Shown in pieces: positions 51,523 to 59,544 of a DNA stretch of 64,000 nucleotides (positions are counted from its first letter, which is position 1; the number at the start of each line of letters is the position of its first letter). The DNA is from Streptomyces lienomycini. GTDB taxonomy: Bacteria; Actinomycetota; Actinomycetes; Streptomycetales; Streptomycetaceae. Position numbers and translations under genes: made by a program. Location: positions 6,756,001 to 6,820,000 of the forward strand of contig NZ_CP116257.1 of the NCBI RefSeq assembly GCF_027947595.1, read 5' to 3'. The notes under the pieces are model-generated. The model saw nothing but the letters and a program-made list of their open reading frames with translations. It did no database searches and was not told the DNA's origin.

Positions 51523-52647
51523 TCACCAGCCCAGTTCGTTCGCGGTGGTCTCGGCTATCGCGGGCGAGCAGGTCATGCCGCGCCCGCCGGGCCCGGTGAC
51601 CAGCCACACGCCGTCGCGCACCCGCTGCCGGTGCACGACCCGGCTCTTGTCGGTGCACTGCGCGTACACCCCGGCCCAGCGGCGGCGGATCGTGGGCAGC
51701 GGGCGGCCGAGGAGGGACTCGACGACGCCGGTGAGGTGCTCGTAGGGGTCCTCGACGGTGTCGAAGTCGAAGGGGTGGTCGTACGCGTGGGTGTCGCCGA
51801 TGGTCAGGCCGCCGTCGGCGCGCTGGACCATCAGCAACTGCATGCGGTGCTCGGCGGCGGTGGCGGGCTGCGGCTGCCGGGCGTTCAGCTCGTCCAGGGC
51901 GGGCGAGCCGTAGGCGGGGTAGTAGCGGAAGCTGTCGGCGTCGGCGACCGAGGTGGTGAGCGGTTCGCCGAGGGGGTCGGTCTGCATCATCTGGAGGCGG
52001 ACGCGGCGCACCGGCAGGTCGGGGCCGGCCAGCTCGCGGACGAGGCCGCCGAGCCAGGCGCCGGTGCACAGGACGACGGCGTCGCCGGTGTGCGTGTCGC
52101 CGTGGTCGTCGCGGACGGCGTGTTCGCCGACGACGTCGCGGACCTCGCGGCCGGGCAGGAAGGTGTAGCGCGGGGACCTGCCCAGTTCCGCGCGCAGGGC
52201 GAGCTGTGCGGTGCGCGGTTCGACGGCGGCGTCGCGCTCGCAGTACAGCGCGGCGTCGAACGCGCCGCGCAGGGCCGGGTTCAGGGCGCGAGCCTCGCCG
52301 GGGGTGAGGAGCTTGTGGCCGCGGGCGGCGGCGTCCGGGCGGGCGAGCGCCGCCTCGGCGACGGCGCGCTCCAGATCGCCGCGGAGCGGGGTCAGGGAGC
52401 CGTTCGGGCGGAAGCCCAGCGCCGGGATCCGGCCGCCGAGCTCCTCCCACAGCTCCCGGGCCCGCAGCGCGGTCTCCAGCTCCTCCCCGCCTGCTCGGCC
52501 ACTGACCCAGATCTGGCCGAAATTGCGCAGCGAGGCACCACGGGCCTCGGTCTCGCGCTCGATCTGTACGACCTCGTGGCCGCGGTTCACTGCGTGCCAG
52601 GCGTGCATGGTGCCCACCACGCCGGCTCCGACGACTATGACTTTCAC
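51523..52647 (-). CDS. FAD-dependent amine oxidase/oxidoreductase of phosphonate clusters
   Basis: A 374-residue DAO-type (glycine oxidase-like) flavoprotein of the family found with phosphonatase-like genes. The FAD-binding motif VKVIVVGAGVVGTMHAWHAV is at the start, then VQIERETEARGASLRNFGQIW, and the late GGLTIGDTHAY and VTGPGGRGMTCSPAIAE close the fold. It would oxidise an aminophosphonate to phosphonoacetaldehyde for the next gene product. GTG 52647 follows AAAGGAG; ATG 52668 is possible. Confidence 0.85.
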   Translation of the reverse strand: MKVIVVGAGVVGTMHAWHAVNRGHEVVQIERETEARGASLRNFGQIWVSGRAGGEELETALRARELWEELGGRIPALGFRPNGSLTPLRGDLERAVAEAALARPDAAARGHKLLTPGEARALNPALRGAFDAALYCERDAAVEPRTAQLALRAELGRSPRYTFLPGREVRDVVGEHAVRDDHGDTHTGDAVVLCTGAWLGGLVRELAGPDLPVRRVRLQMMQTDPLGEPLTTSVADADSFRYYPAYGSPALDELNARQPQPATAAEHRMQLLMVQRADGGLTIGDTHAYDHPFDFDTVEDPYEHLTGVVESLLGRPLPTIRRRWAGVYAQCTDKSRVVHRQRVRDGVWLVTGPGGRGMTCSPAIAETTANELGW

Positions 52648-52722
52648 GACCGCCACGCTCCTTTGCATCGGGGAACCGGAGGAATCCGGCCGACGACGAG
52701 AGCGTGAACTGGCCATCACGTT

Positions 52723-52751
52723 TGGGCTAGACCCGTTATCCACTCGTTATC
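52723..52751. promoter_or_regulatory. Possible operator upstream of the phosphonate operon
   Basis: TGGGCTAGACCC (52723-52734) resembles the PhnF-type (HutC/GntR) site TGGTATAGACCA. It is followed by CGTTATC twice (52734 and 52745), 11 bp apart. They lie 76-104 bases upstream of the FAD oxidase start and downstream of the GntR gene, which fits control by the neighbouring regulator. Inference from position and similarity. Confidence 0.5.
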
Positions 52752-52820
52752 AATATGGAGGACGGATGAGGGGATGTGAGGCGGAATGAGTGCGTACGAG
52801 AGGCGGATGAGGGGCGGTTT

Positions 52821-53576
52821 TCAGCCGCGCAGATGGGTGGTGAAGGAGAAGCGGTCGCCCCGGTAGAGCGTGCGCACCCGCTCCAGCGGGCGTCCCCCGG
52901 TGTCGCGGGAGACACGGTGGATGAGCAGCATCGGGAGGGCCGGCGGGGTGCCGATGAGCAGGGCCTCGCGCGGGGTGGCGAGCACGGTCTCGATGCGTTC
53001 GTCGGCGTCCCCGAAGGCGATGCCCTGCTCGGCGAGGTGGGCGTAGAAGGAGGAGTCGGGGTCGAAGGCGGTGTCCAGGTCGGGGATGCGGGCCACGGCT
53101 ACGTAGGTGCTCTCGAGCCCGACCCGCTCGTCGTCGGCGAGCAGTACGCGCTCCAGGTGCCAGACGGGCTCCCCGCGCGTGAGGCCGGTCTCGGCGGCGA
53201 GCACGTCGGGGCAGGGGAAGCGGTCGAGGGTGACGAGCGCACGACCGGGGGTGCGCCCCTGGCGCCGGACGCCCTCCGTGTAGCTGGCCAGGGACAGCGG
53301 CTGCGCCAGCTTGGGGCCCGCGACCACGGTGCCGCGTCCCTGCCGGCGCAGTTTGCCCTCCAGCACGAGTTCGCGCAGGGCCTGCCGCACGGTCTCGCGG
53401 GCAACCTCGTAGCGCTCGGCCAGGTCCCGCTCGGTGGGGATGGCGCGGCCCTCCCCGAGTGCGCCGACGAGGCGGTCGATCCGTGCCTTGACGGCGTAGT
53501 ACTTCGGCACGCGGCCGTGCTCGGGGATCCCGGAGCGGACGGGGGCGCCGGGGGCCTGGTCGTTCGGATAGTCCAC
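52821..53576 (-). CDS. GntR-family (HutC/PhnF-type) regulator
   Basis: A 251-residue repressor: winged helix (about 20-90; PKYYAVKARIDRLVGALGEG, IPTERDLAERYEVARETVRQ) plus a UTRA ligand domain (about 105-245; LERVLLADDERVGLESTYV, FEDADERIETV-like block, RVRTLYRGDRFSFTTHLRG). GTG 53576 is chosen as the first plausible start; the ribosome site is poor and GTG at the VPKYY codon is an alternative. It is the most upstream gene of the leftward phosphonate block. Confidence 0.83.
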   Translation of the reverse strand: MDYPNDQAPGAPVRSGIPEHGRVPKYYAVKARIDRLVGALGEGRAIPTERDLAERYEVARETVRQALRELVLEGKLRRQGRGTVVAGPKLAQPLSLASYTEGVRRQGRTPGRALVTLDRFPCPDVLAAETGLTRGEPVWHLERVLLADDERVGLESTYVAVARIPDLDTAFDPDSSFYAHLAEQGIAFGDADERIETVLATPREALLIGTPPALPMLLIHRVSRDTGGRPLERVRTLYRGDRFSFTTHLRG

Positions 53577-53837
53577 GCAGGGATGGTCGCAGACACGGCA
53601 GACGGGAGCTGACCGGGCCGACCCGGCCGACCCGGCCAACTCGGGCCGACGAGCCGACCCGGGCCGACGGAGCGGACCCGGGCTCGGTCAGGTCTCACCC
53701 GGGGGCGACGGCGCGGTGGCGTCCGCAGGGTCCCGGTGCCGGGCCACATGGGGCGAGCCGGGTCACGCGGGCAGGTCGTCGACGGACGGGACACCGGTGC
53801 ACCCGGCTCCGCCCGGCGGCCAGGCCCGCCCGGGTCG

Positions 53838-54245
53838 GCCCTGCTCGATCCCGGGAGGCCCGGGGCGGCGCCTGGTCATCCGGGGCAAACCTGCTCGATC
53901 CCCCGGCAGCCCGGGACCGCACCCGGCCACCCGGAACAGACCTACTCGATCCCCCGGCAGCCCGGGACCGCACCCGGCCACCCGGAACAGACCTGCTCGA
54001 TCCCCCGGCAGCCCGGGACCGCACCCGGCCACCCGGAACAGACCTACTCGATCCCCCGGCAGCCCGGGACCGCACCCGGCCACCCGGAACAGACCTGCTC
54101 GATCCCCCGGCAGCCCGGGACCGCACCCGGTCACCCGGAACAGACCTGCTCGATCCCCCGGCGGCCCGGGGCCGCACCCGGTCGGTCGGGGCAGACCTAC
54201 TCGGCCCGGGGCCGCACCCGAGCGCCCAGGTCAGACCCGCTCGCC
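53838..54245. repeat. 51-bp tandem repeat array, about eight copies
   Basis: Unit anchors CCTGCTCGATC / CCTACTCGATC recur every 51 bp at about 53838, 53889, 53940, 53991, 54042, 54093, 54144 and 54195, with later diverged traces. The G/A alternation in CCTGCTCG/CCTACTCG makes a 102-bp higher order. Inner copies are nearly identical and outer ones diverge. All six frames stay open because 51 is a multiple of three and GC is high; I see no convincing gene in 53577-54275. Confidence 0.9.
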
Positions 54246-54275
54246 CCGGGGCGGCACCCGGACGCCCTGGTCGGC

Positions 54276-55175
54276 TCAGCCGCCGTCCCCCCGGCCGAAC
54301 AGCGGCGCGAGCAGCAGTTGGGCCGCGCCCTCCGCCACCCCGCGGGTCCCGCCCGGCGCGAGCCGCACCGGTACGGCGTCGTCCTGACCGCCCTCGCGCC
54401 GGGCACGGGCGTCGAGGACCGCGCCGACGCCGTGCACGAAGGCCCCGGGGGCGGCGGCGACGGTACGGCCGCCCAGCAGCACCAGGTCGATGTCCAGCAG
54501 CCCGGCGAGGTTCGCGGCGCCCGTGCCGAGCACCCTCGCCGCCTCCGCGAGGTCCCCGCGGGCGACGGCGGCCAGGCACAGGGCCTCTATGCAACCGCGG
54601 GCACCGCAGGTGCAGGGCGGCCCGTCCAGCTGGACGACCTGGTGCCCGAACTCGCCGGCACCGGTCCGGGCGCCGCGGTGCACGCCGCCGCCGAAGACGA
54701 GGCCCGCGCCGAGCCCGGTGCCGAGGTGCAGGTAGGCGAAGGAGCCGCCGTCGCCGCCCCGCTCGCCGCCCCGCTCGCCGCCCGCGCCGCCGACCGCGAG
54801 GCCGAGCGCCGCCGCGTTGGTGTCCTTGTCGACGACGACCGGCACGCCCAGCCGCCGCGCCAGCGCGTCCCGCAGCGGGTAGCCGTCCCACTCCGGGAAG
54901 CCGGTGACCCGGTGCAGGACACCCCGGACGTGGTCGAGGGGCCCCGGGAGGGCCACACCGAGCCCGAGGAGGGTGGGCGCGACGACGAGGGCACCGCCCG
55001 GCGGCCCTACGCCCTCCGCCCCAGGGGGCCGCGACCCGGCGGGGGGCCGCGACCCGTCAGCGGACCGCGACCCGGCAGGGGGCCGCAACCCGGCGGAGGG
55101 CCACGACCCGGCGGAGGACCGCAACCCGGCAGCGGACCGCGCCCCGGCCGCAGGCCACGACCCGGCGGGGGCCAC
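54276..55175 (-). CDS. ROK-family repressor, C-terminal half (second frame)
   Basis: This frame encodes the sugar-kinase-like part of a ROK regulator: LLGLGVALPGPLDHVRGVLH, VVVDKDTNAAALGLAV, FAYLHLGTGLGAGLV and the zinc-type GEFGHQVVQLDGPPCTCGARGCIEAL motif. Residues 1-55 are translated repeat sequence (GSWPAAGARS-like). It has no helix-turn-helix. It is the continuation of the gene at 55007-55753 in another frame, so the intact gene would need a frameshift inside the 55019-55247 repeat. Alternatively the gene is broken. Confidence 0.7.
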   Translation of the reverse strand: MAPAGSWPAAGARSAAGLRSSAGSWPSAGLRPPAGSRSADGSRPPAGSRPPGAEGVGPPGGALVVAPTLLGLGVALPGPLDHVRGVLHRVTGFPEWDGYPLRDALARRLGVPVVVDKDTNAAALGLAVGGAGGERGGERGGDGGSFAYLHLGTGLGAGLVFGGGVHRGARTGAGEFGHQVVQLDGPPCTCGARGCIEALCLAAVARGDLAEAARVLGTGAANLAGLLDIDLVLLGGRTVAAAPGAFVHGVGAVLDARARREGGQDDAVPVRLAPGGTRGVAEGAAQLLLAPLFGRGDGG

Positions 55176-55753
55176 GACCCGGCGGAGGACCGCAACCCGT
55201 CAACGGACCGCGCCCCGGCAGCAGGCCGCGACCCGGCGGGGGCGGGCGGTCCCAGCGCCTCCGCCACGGTTTCCTCCGCCGCCCGCGCCACCTCGTCCAG
55301 CACGGTCTCCGCGCCCGCGCCCAGGTCCAGCGGAGCGCGCCGCTCCGCCACCACGGTGCCGTCGAGGTCGACCAGCACCGCCCGCAGTTCGTCCCGGTCC
55401 AGGTGGACGCCGAGGGCGTGGCCCGCCTCGGGGACCAGGCGCAGTACCGTGCGCGGCTTGCCGCCGGTGGACGCGCGGCGTCCGGCCTCGGCGGCCAGGC
55501 CCTCGCCGCGGAGCCGGGCGGTGATCTTGCTGACGGCCTGCGGGGTGAGCCCGGTGCGCTCGGCGAGTTCCAGCCGGCTGATGCCCTCCGCGCCGGCGGT
55601 GCGCAGCAGGTCGAGCACGAGGGCGGTGTTGTGGCTGCGCAGGGCGAGGAGGTTGGCGCCCCCCGCCGCTCCCCGCATGCCGCCACCGGCGCCGACGCCA
55701 CCCCCGGCACCGCCCGCGCCGGTCCCCGTACCTCCGCCGTTCGTCCTGTCCAC
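55007..55753 (-). CDS. ROK-family repressor, N-terminal half (first frame)
   Basis: Residues 30-95 hold the MarR-like winged helix of ROK regulators (ALRSHNTALVLDLLRTAGAE, ISRLELAERTGLTPQAVSKI), then the start of the first ROK subdomain (RLVPEAGHALGVHLDRDELR, VLVDLDGTVVAERRAPLDLG). From about residue 168 the frame reads Gly/Pro/Arg repeats to a stop at 55007. The rest of the ROK fold is in the other frame (54276-55175). GTG 55753 is used; an ATG 25 codons in is possible. It is divergent from the Gfo/Idh/MocA gene. Confidence 0.7.
   Translation of the reverse strand: MDRTNGGGTGTGAGGAGGGVGAGGGMRGAAGGANLLALRSHNTALVLDLLRTAGAEGISRLELAERTGLTPQAVSKITARLRGEGLAAEAGRRASTGGKPRTVLRLVPEAGHALGVHLDRDELRAVLVDLDGTVVAERRAPLDLGAGAETVLDEVARAAEETVAEALGPPAPAGSRPAAGARSVDGLRSSAGSWPPPGRGLRPGRGPLPGCGPPPGRGPPPGCGPLPGRGPLTGRGPPPGRGPLGRRA
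55019..55247. repeat. About 18-bp tandem repeat inside the ROK gene
   Basis: Imperfect units like GGCCGCGACCCGGCGGGG alternate with GGACCGCAACCCGGCAGC. Period is about 18 bp, with some units shortened by a base or more. The array separates the two ROK halves and is where the frame changes. Confidence 0.8.
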
Positions 55754-55778
55754 GCCCCCATTGTCCCCGGCGCTTGCA

Positions 55779-55801
55779 CTTTGGCAACACCGTTGCGAAA
55801 G
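55779..55801. promoter_or_regulatory. Inverted-repeat operator between ROK and Gfo/Idh/MocA genes
   Basis: CTTTGGCAAC, a 3-base gap, then GTTGCGAAAG: arms match at nine of ten positions. It lies 25 bases upstream of the ROK GTG and ends eight bases before the oxidoreductase ATG. It is a good site for ROK autoregulation and control of the divergent genes. Confidence 0.65.
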
Positions 55802-55809
55802 TAGGACGC

Positions 55810-56892
55810 ATGACTGGTACTCCTTCCGGCACTCCCCCGCTGCGCGTCGGCCTCGTCGGCTACGGGCTCGCGGGTTCCGTCTTCCACGCCCCGCTGATCG
55901 CCGCCACCGAGGGCCTGGCCCTGGACACGGTCGTCACGTCGAACGAGGAGCGGCAGCGCCAGGCCCGCGCCGAGTTCCCGGACGTGCGGACCGTCGCCAC
56001 GCCGGACGAGCTGTTCGACCGGGCCGCCGAGCTGGACCTGGTCGTCGTCGCGTCCCCGAACAAGACGCACGTACCGCTCGCGACGCGCGCCCTGGAGGCC
56101 GGTCTGCCGGTCGTGGTGGACAAGCCGGTGGCGGGCACGGCGGCCGAGGCGCGCGAGCTGGCGGCGCTGGCCGAGGCGCGCGGTCTGCTGCTCTCCGTCT
56201 TCCAGAACCGCCGCTGGGACAACGACTTCCTCACCCTGCGCCACCTGCTCGCCGAGGGCGCGCTGGGCGACGTGTGGCGCTTCGAGTCCCGCTTCGAGCG
56301 CTGGCGGCCGAAGCCGAAGGGCGGCTGGCGCGAGTCCGGCGACCCGGCGGAGATCGGGGGACTCCTGTACGACCTCGGCAGCCACGTCGTCGACCAGGCG
56401 CTGGTCCTCTTCGGCCCGGTCACCCAGGTGTACGCCGAGTCCGTGGTCCGGCGGGCGGGCGCGGAGGCGGACGACGACACGTTCCTCGCGCTCACGCACG
56501 CGAACGGCGTCCGCTCCCACCTGCACGTCTCCTCCACCGCCGCGCAGCTCGGCCCGCGTTTCCGGGTGCTCGGCTCGAAGGCGGGGTACGTCAAGCACGG
56601 CCTCGACCCGCAGGAGGCGGCGCTGCGCGAGGGCAAGCGGCCGGGCCCGGGCTGGGGCGAGGAGGACGAGTCGCTGTGGGGCCGCGTCGGTTCCGGCGAG
56701 TCCCCGCTGACCGGCGGCGGGCAGGTGGAGGCGACGGTCGCGGGCGACTACCCCGCGTACTACGCGGCGGTGGCGAAGGCGCTGCGCGAGGGCGGCCCGA
56801 ACCCGGTGGACGCCCGGGACGCGGCCGCCGCCCTGGACGTGCTGGAGGCGGCCCGCCGCTCCGCCCGCGACTCCGTGGTGGTGACCCTGTGA
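55810..56892 (+). CDS. Gfo/Idh/MocA family oxidoreductase
   Basis: A 360-residue NAD(P)-dependent oxidoreductase. The Rossmann motif is RVGLVGYGLAGSVFHAPLI, followed by the signature VVVDKPVAGTAAEAREL and the C-terminal domain with GGLLYDLGSHVVDQAL. It acts on a sugar, inositol or similar polyol, in line with ROK-type control. ATG 55810 has AGGA just upstream. It overlaps the next gene as GTGA. Confidence 0.88.
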   Translation: MTGTPSGTPPLRVGLVGYGLAGSVFHAPLIAATEGLALDTVVTSNEERQRQARAEFPDVRTVATPDELFDRAAELDLVVVASPNKTHVPLATRALEAGLPVVVDKPVAGTAAEARELAALAEARGLLLSVFQNRRWDNDFLTLRHLLAEGALGDVWRFESRFERWRPKPKGGWRESGDPAEIGGLLYDLGSHVVDQALVLFGPVTQVYAESVVRRAGAEADDDTFLALTHANGVRSHLHVSSTAAQLGPRFRVLGSKAGYVKHGLDPQEAALREGKRPGPGWGEEDESLWGRVGSGESPLTGGGQVEATVAGDYPAYYAAVAKALREGGPNPVDARDAAAALDVLEAARRSARDSVVVTL

Positions 56893-57365
56893 GCGGCGCG
56901 CGGACGACACCGACCGTGGCGGAGCTGGAGGAGCAGGAGCGCCGCCTGGTCTTCCGCCGGTTCACGAACGACGACGCGTGGGCGCTGGGTTCCCTCCTGG
57001 TGGAGCTGGCCCGTGAGCGCGGGGCGCCGGTCGCGATCGACATCCACCGGGCCGGCCAGCAGCTCTTCCACGCCGCCCTGCCGGGTGCCACGCCGGACAA
57101 CGACGCCTGGATCGCCCGCAAGCGCCGGGTCGTGGAGCGGTACGGCTCGGCGTCGTACCTGGTCGGCTCGCGTTTCCGGGCCAAGGGCACGACCTTCGAG
57201 GAGTCCTCCCGGCTCGACCTCGACACGTACGCGGCGCACGGCGGATCCTTCCCGGTCACCGTCGCCGACGTCGGTGTGGTCGGCGCGGTGACGGTGTCGG
57301 GCCTGCCGCAGGTGGAGGACCACCGGCTCGTGGTGGCGGCGCTGGAGCGGTTCCTCGGCGAGTAG
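56889..57365 (+). CDS. UPF0303 / heme-degrading-domain protein
   Basis: A 158-residue protein of the small GlcG/HbpS-like superfamily branch (UPF0303): FTNDDAWALGSLLVELARER, VAIDIHRAGQQLFHAALPG, DNDAWIARKRRVVERYG, YAAHGGSFPVTV. Often found next to Gfo/Idh/MocA genes. Enzyme role unproven. GTG 56889 is coupled to the upstream gene. Confidence 0.85.
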   Translation: MSGARTTPTVAELEEQERRLVFRRFTNDDAWALGSLLVELARERGAPVAIDIHRAGQQLFHAALPGATPDNDAWIARKRRVVERYGSASYLVGSRFRAKGTTFEESSRLDLDTYAAHGGSFPVTVADVGVVGAVTVSGLPQVEDHRLVVAALERFLGE

Positions 57366-57470
57366 CCCGTACGGCCCTGTCCGGCGTACTCGAGGAATCA
57401 GCAGTGGGTACCCGTGGTTGGCAGGCAGTTACCGAGGTTGATCACCGTGCTCACCGGAGGATTCGCGACG

Positions 57471-58343
57471 ATGAACGAGACGACGGCTTCCCTGAAGGAC
57501 TCGATCGGACGGTACGGCGTCTGGAACGCCGCCCTGCGCGCGGAGGCCCCAGAAGGTGCCGGTGAACGCGCCGAGGCGGCGGCCGAGTTGGAGCGGCTCG
57601 GGTTCGGTGCCCTGTGGCTGGGCGGCAACAGCGCCGCCCGGCACGCCGCCCCGCTGATCGGGGCGACCTCGCGGATCGTGGTCGGCACCAGCATCCAGAG
57701 CATCTGGGAGCACAAGGCGTCCGAGGCGGCGGCGGGCTTCGCCGAGCTGGAGGTGTCCCACCCGGGCCGCTTCCTGCTCGGGCTCGGCGTGAGCCACGGC
57801 CCGAGTGTGAAGGGGTACAGCCGCCCGTACTCGACGATGGTCGGCTACCTGGACGAGCTGGACCGGGCGGGGATGCGGTCCGAGCACCGGGTGCTGGCCG
57901 CGCTCGGCCCGAAGATGCTGGACCTGTCCCGGGACCGGGCGGCGGGTGCCATCCCGTACCTGGTCACGCCCGAGCACACCGCGCAGGCCCGCGAGCGCCT
58001 CGGCGACGGCCCGCTGCTGGCCCCGGAGTTCAAGGTCGTCCTCGACTCCGACCCGTCCCGCGCCCGCGCGACGGCCCGCGCCTATCTGGCCATGTACCTG
58101 AAGCTGCCGAACTACACCAGGAACTTCCTGAACCTCGGCTTCACCGACGCGGACGTCACCGGCGGCGGCAGCGACCGCCTCATCGACGCCGTGTTCGCCT
58201 GGGGCGACGACGCCACGATCCGCGCCCGCATCGACGCCTTCCACGCCGCGGGCGCCGACCATGTCGCCCTCCAGCTGGTGGAGGACGACATGACCCGCCT
58301 CCCGAGGGAGGGCTGGCGCCGCCTCGCTTCGCTACTGGGCTGA
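57471..58343 (+). CDS. LLM-class F420-type oxidoreductase
   Basis: A 290-residue luciferase-like protein of the short F420-dependent type: IGRYGVWNAALRAEAPEGAG, LGFGALWLGGNSAARHAAPL, ATSRIVVGTSIQSIW, HPGRFLLGLGVSHGP. ATG 57471 with GGAGG ten bases upstream is used; an upstream ATG at 57414 lacks such a site. Substrate unknown. A dispersed repeat follows its stop. Confidence 0.86.
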   Translation: MNETTASLKDSIGRYGVWNAALRAEAPEGAGERAEAAAELERLGFGALWLGGNSAARHAAPLIGATSRIVVGTSIQSIWEHKASEAAAGFAELEVSHPGRFLLGLGVSHGPSVKGYSRPYSTMVGYLDELDRAGMRSEHRVLAALGPKMLDLSRDRAAGAIPYLVTPEHTAQARERLGDGPLLAPEFKVVLDSDPSRARATARAYLAMYLKLPNYTRNFLNLGFTDADVTGGGSDRLIDAVFAWGDDATIRARIDAFHAAGADHVALQLVEDDMTRLPREGWRRLASLLG

Positions 58344-58347
58344 GTCG

Positions 58348-58406
58348 AGGCGCCCCGAAGGGGCGCGGGGAACTGCGCGATCAACCACGACGCACGCGCA
58401 GCCGCC
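58348..58406 (+). repeat. Dispersed Streptomyces intergenic repeat
   Basis: GCGCCCCGAAGGGGCGC forms a 7-bp hairpin and is followed by GGGGAACTGCGCGATCAACC and ACGACGCACGCGCAGCCGCC. I recognise this as a sequence found many times at gene 3' ends in Streptomyces genomes. A diverged inverse copy is at 43414-43458. It lies between convergent genes and probably helps end transcription. Confidence 0.75.
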
Positions 58407-58429
58407 GATCACCCCCCGCCCCCGCCCCG

Positions 58430-59287
58430 TCAGGCGTCCTTCAGCTCCTGCCGCTGCCGCCCCAGCCCCTCGACCTCCAGCTCGACCACGTCCCCCGCCC
58501 GCAGGTACGGCTTCGGCTCGGGCTGCCCCATGGCCACCCCCGCCGGTGTCCCGGTGTTGATGACGTCACCGGGGCGCAGCACCATGAACCGGCTGACGTA
58601 CCGCACGACCTCTCCCACGGGGAAGATCTGCTCCGCGGTCGTGCCGTCCTGCTTCAGCTCGCCGTTCACCCACAGCCGCAGGGACAGCCGCTGCGGGTCG
58701 GGCACCTCGTCCGCGGTGACCAGCCACGGGCCCAGCGGGTTGAACGTCTCGCAGTTCTTGCCCTTGTCCCAGGTCCCGCCCCGCTCGATCTGGAACTCCC
58801 GCTCGGACACGTCGTGCGCGACGGCGTACCCGGCGACGCACGCGAGGCCCTCCTGCGCCGACTCCAGGTAGCGGGCCGTGCGCCCGATGACGACCGCCAG
58901 CTCCACCTCCCAGTCGGTCTTGACGGACCCGCGCGGCACGAGCACCGTGTCGTGCGGCCCGACCACCGTGTCCGGCGCCTTGAAGAAGACGACGGGCTCG
59001 GCGGGCGGCTCGGCCCCGGTCTCGCGGGCGTGGTCGTGGTAGTTCAGCCCGATGCACACGATCTTGCCGATGCGTCCCACCGGCGGTCCGACGCGCAGCC
59101 CGGTGGCGTCGAGGACGGGCAGCCCACCGGCATCGGCGGCGGACCGTACCCGGTCGAGCGCGCTGTCGTCGGCGAGCAGTGCTCCGTCGATGTCCGGCAC
59201 GACGCCGGACAGGTCTCGCAGGGTCCCGTCGGCGTCGAGCAGCGCGGGCCGCTCGGAACCCGCCGTACCGACTCGCAACAGCTTCAT
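58430..59287 (-). CDS. Fumarylacetoacetate hydrolase family protein
   Basis: A 285-residue FAH-fold enzyme. Metal-binding and active site blocks: ICIGLNYHDHARETG, VFFKAPDTVVGPHD, DWEVELAVVIGRTARY, VAGYAVAHDVSEREFQ, ending GDVINTGTPAGVAMG. Acts on a 2,4-diketo or acylpyruvate-like acid. ATG 59287 follows GGGG. A single leftward gene. Confidence 0.9.
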   Translation of the reverse strand: MKLLRVGTAGSERPALLDADGTLRDLSGVVPDIDGALLADDSALDRVRSAADAGGLPVLDATGLRVGPPVGRIGKIVCIGLNYHDHARETGAEPPAEPVVFFKAPDTVVGPHDTVLVPRGSVKTDWEVELAVVIGRTARYLESAQEGLACVAGYAVAHDVSEREFQIERGGTWDKGKNCETFNPLGPWLVTADEVPDPQRLSLRLWVNGELKQDGTTAEQIFPVGEVVRYVSRFMVLRPGDVINTGTPAGVAMGQPEPKPYLRAGDVVELEVEGLGRQRQELKDA

Positions 59288-59544
59288 GATCCCCAACTCC
59301 TCGATCGCGGGCAGCCCGCCCGACGAGCGCGACCTGAGTGCGGCAGCGACGCGACAAGCATCGGAGGACTGTTCGATCCTCCAAGGTCGGGGTCCACTCC
59401 GCAATCCCCCGTTCACGTACTGGACCGTAGCCGCGCGCGTCGGCCGTGCGGGGACACGCGCGTCAGCCGTGCGTGGGCACGCGCGTGGGCCGTGCGTGGG
59501 TCGTGCGTCGGCGTGTGTGGGCCTCGTCTCGGGGCGGCCCGCGT

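Noticed and set aside
53763-54134. A repeat protein with 17-residue GCGPGLPGDRAGLFRVA-like units
   Set aside because: The period of 51 bp opens every frame equally; no ribosome site, signal or fold supports translation.
53838-54245. CRISPR array
   Set aside because: Units are contiguous with no unique spacers, and no cas genes are near.
53736-57365. A 1,209-codon open frame on the plus strand
   Set aside because: It runs antisense through the ROK gene and the 51-bp array and in the wrong frame through the oxidoreductase; only its last part (from 56889) is a real gene. High GC keeps it open.
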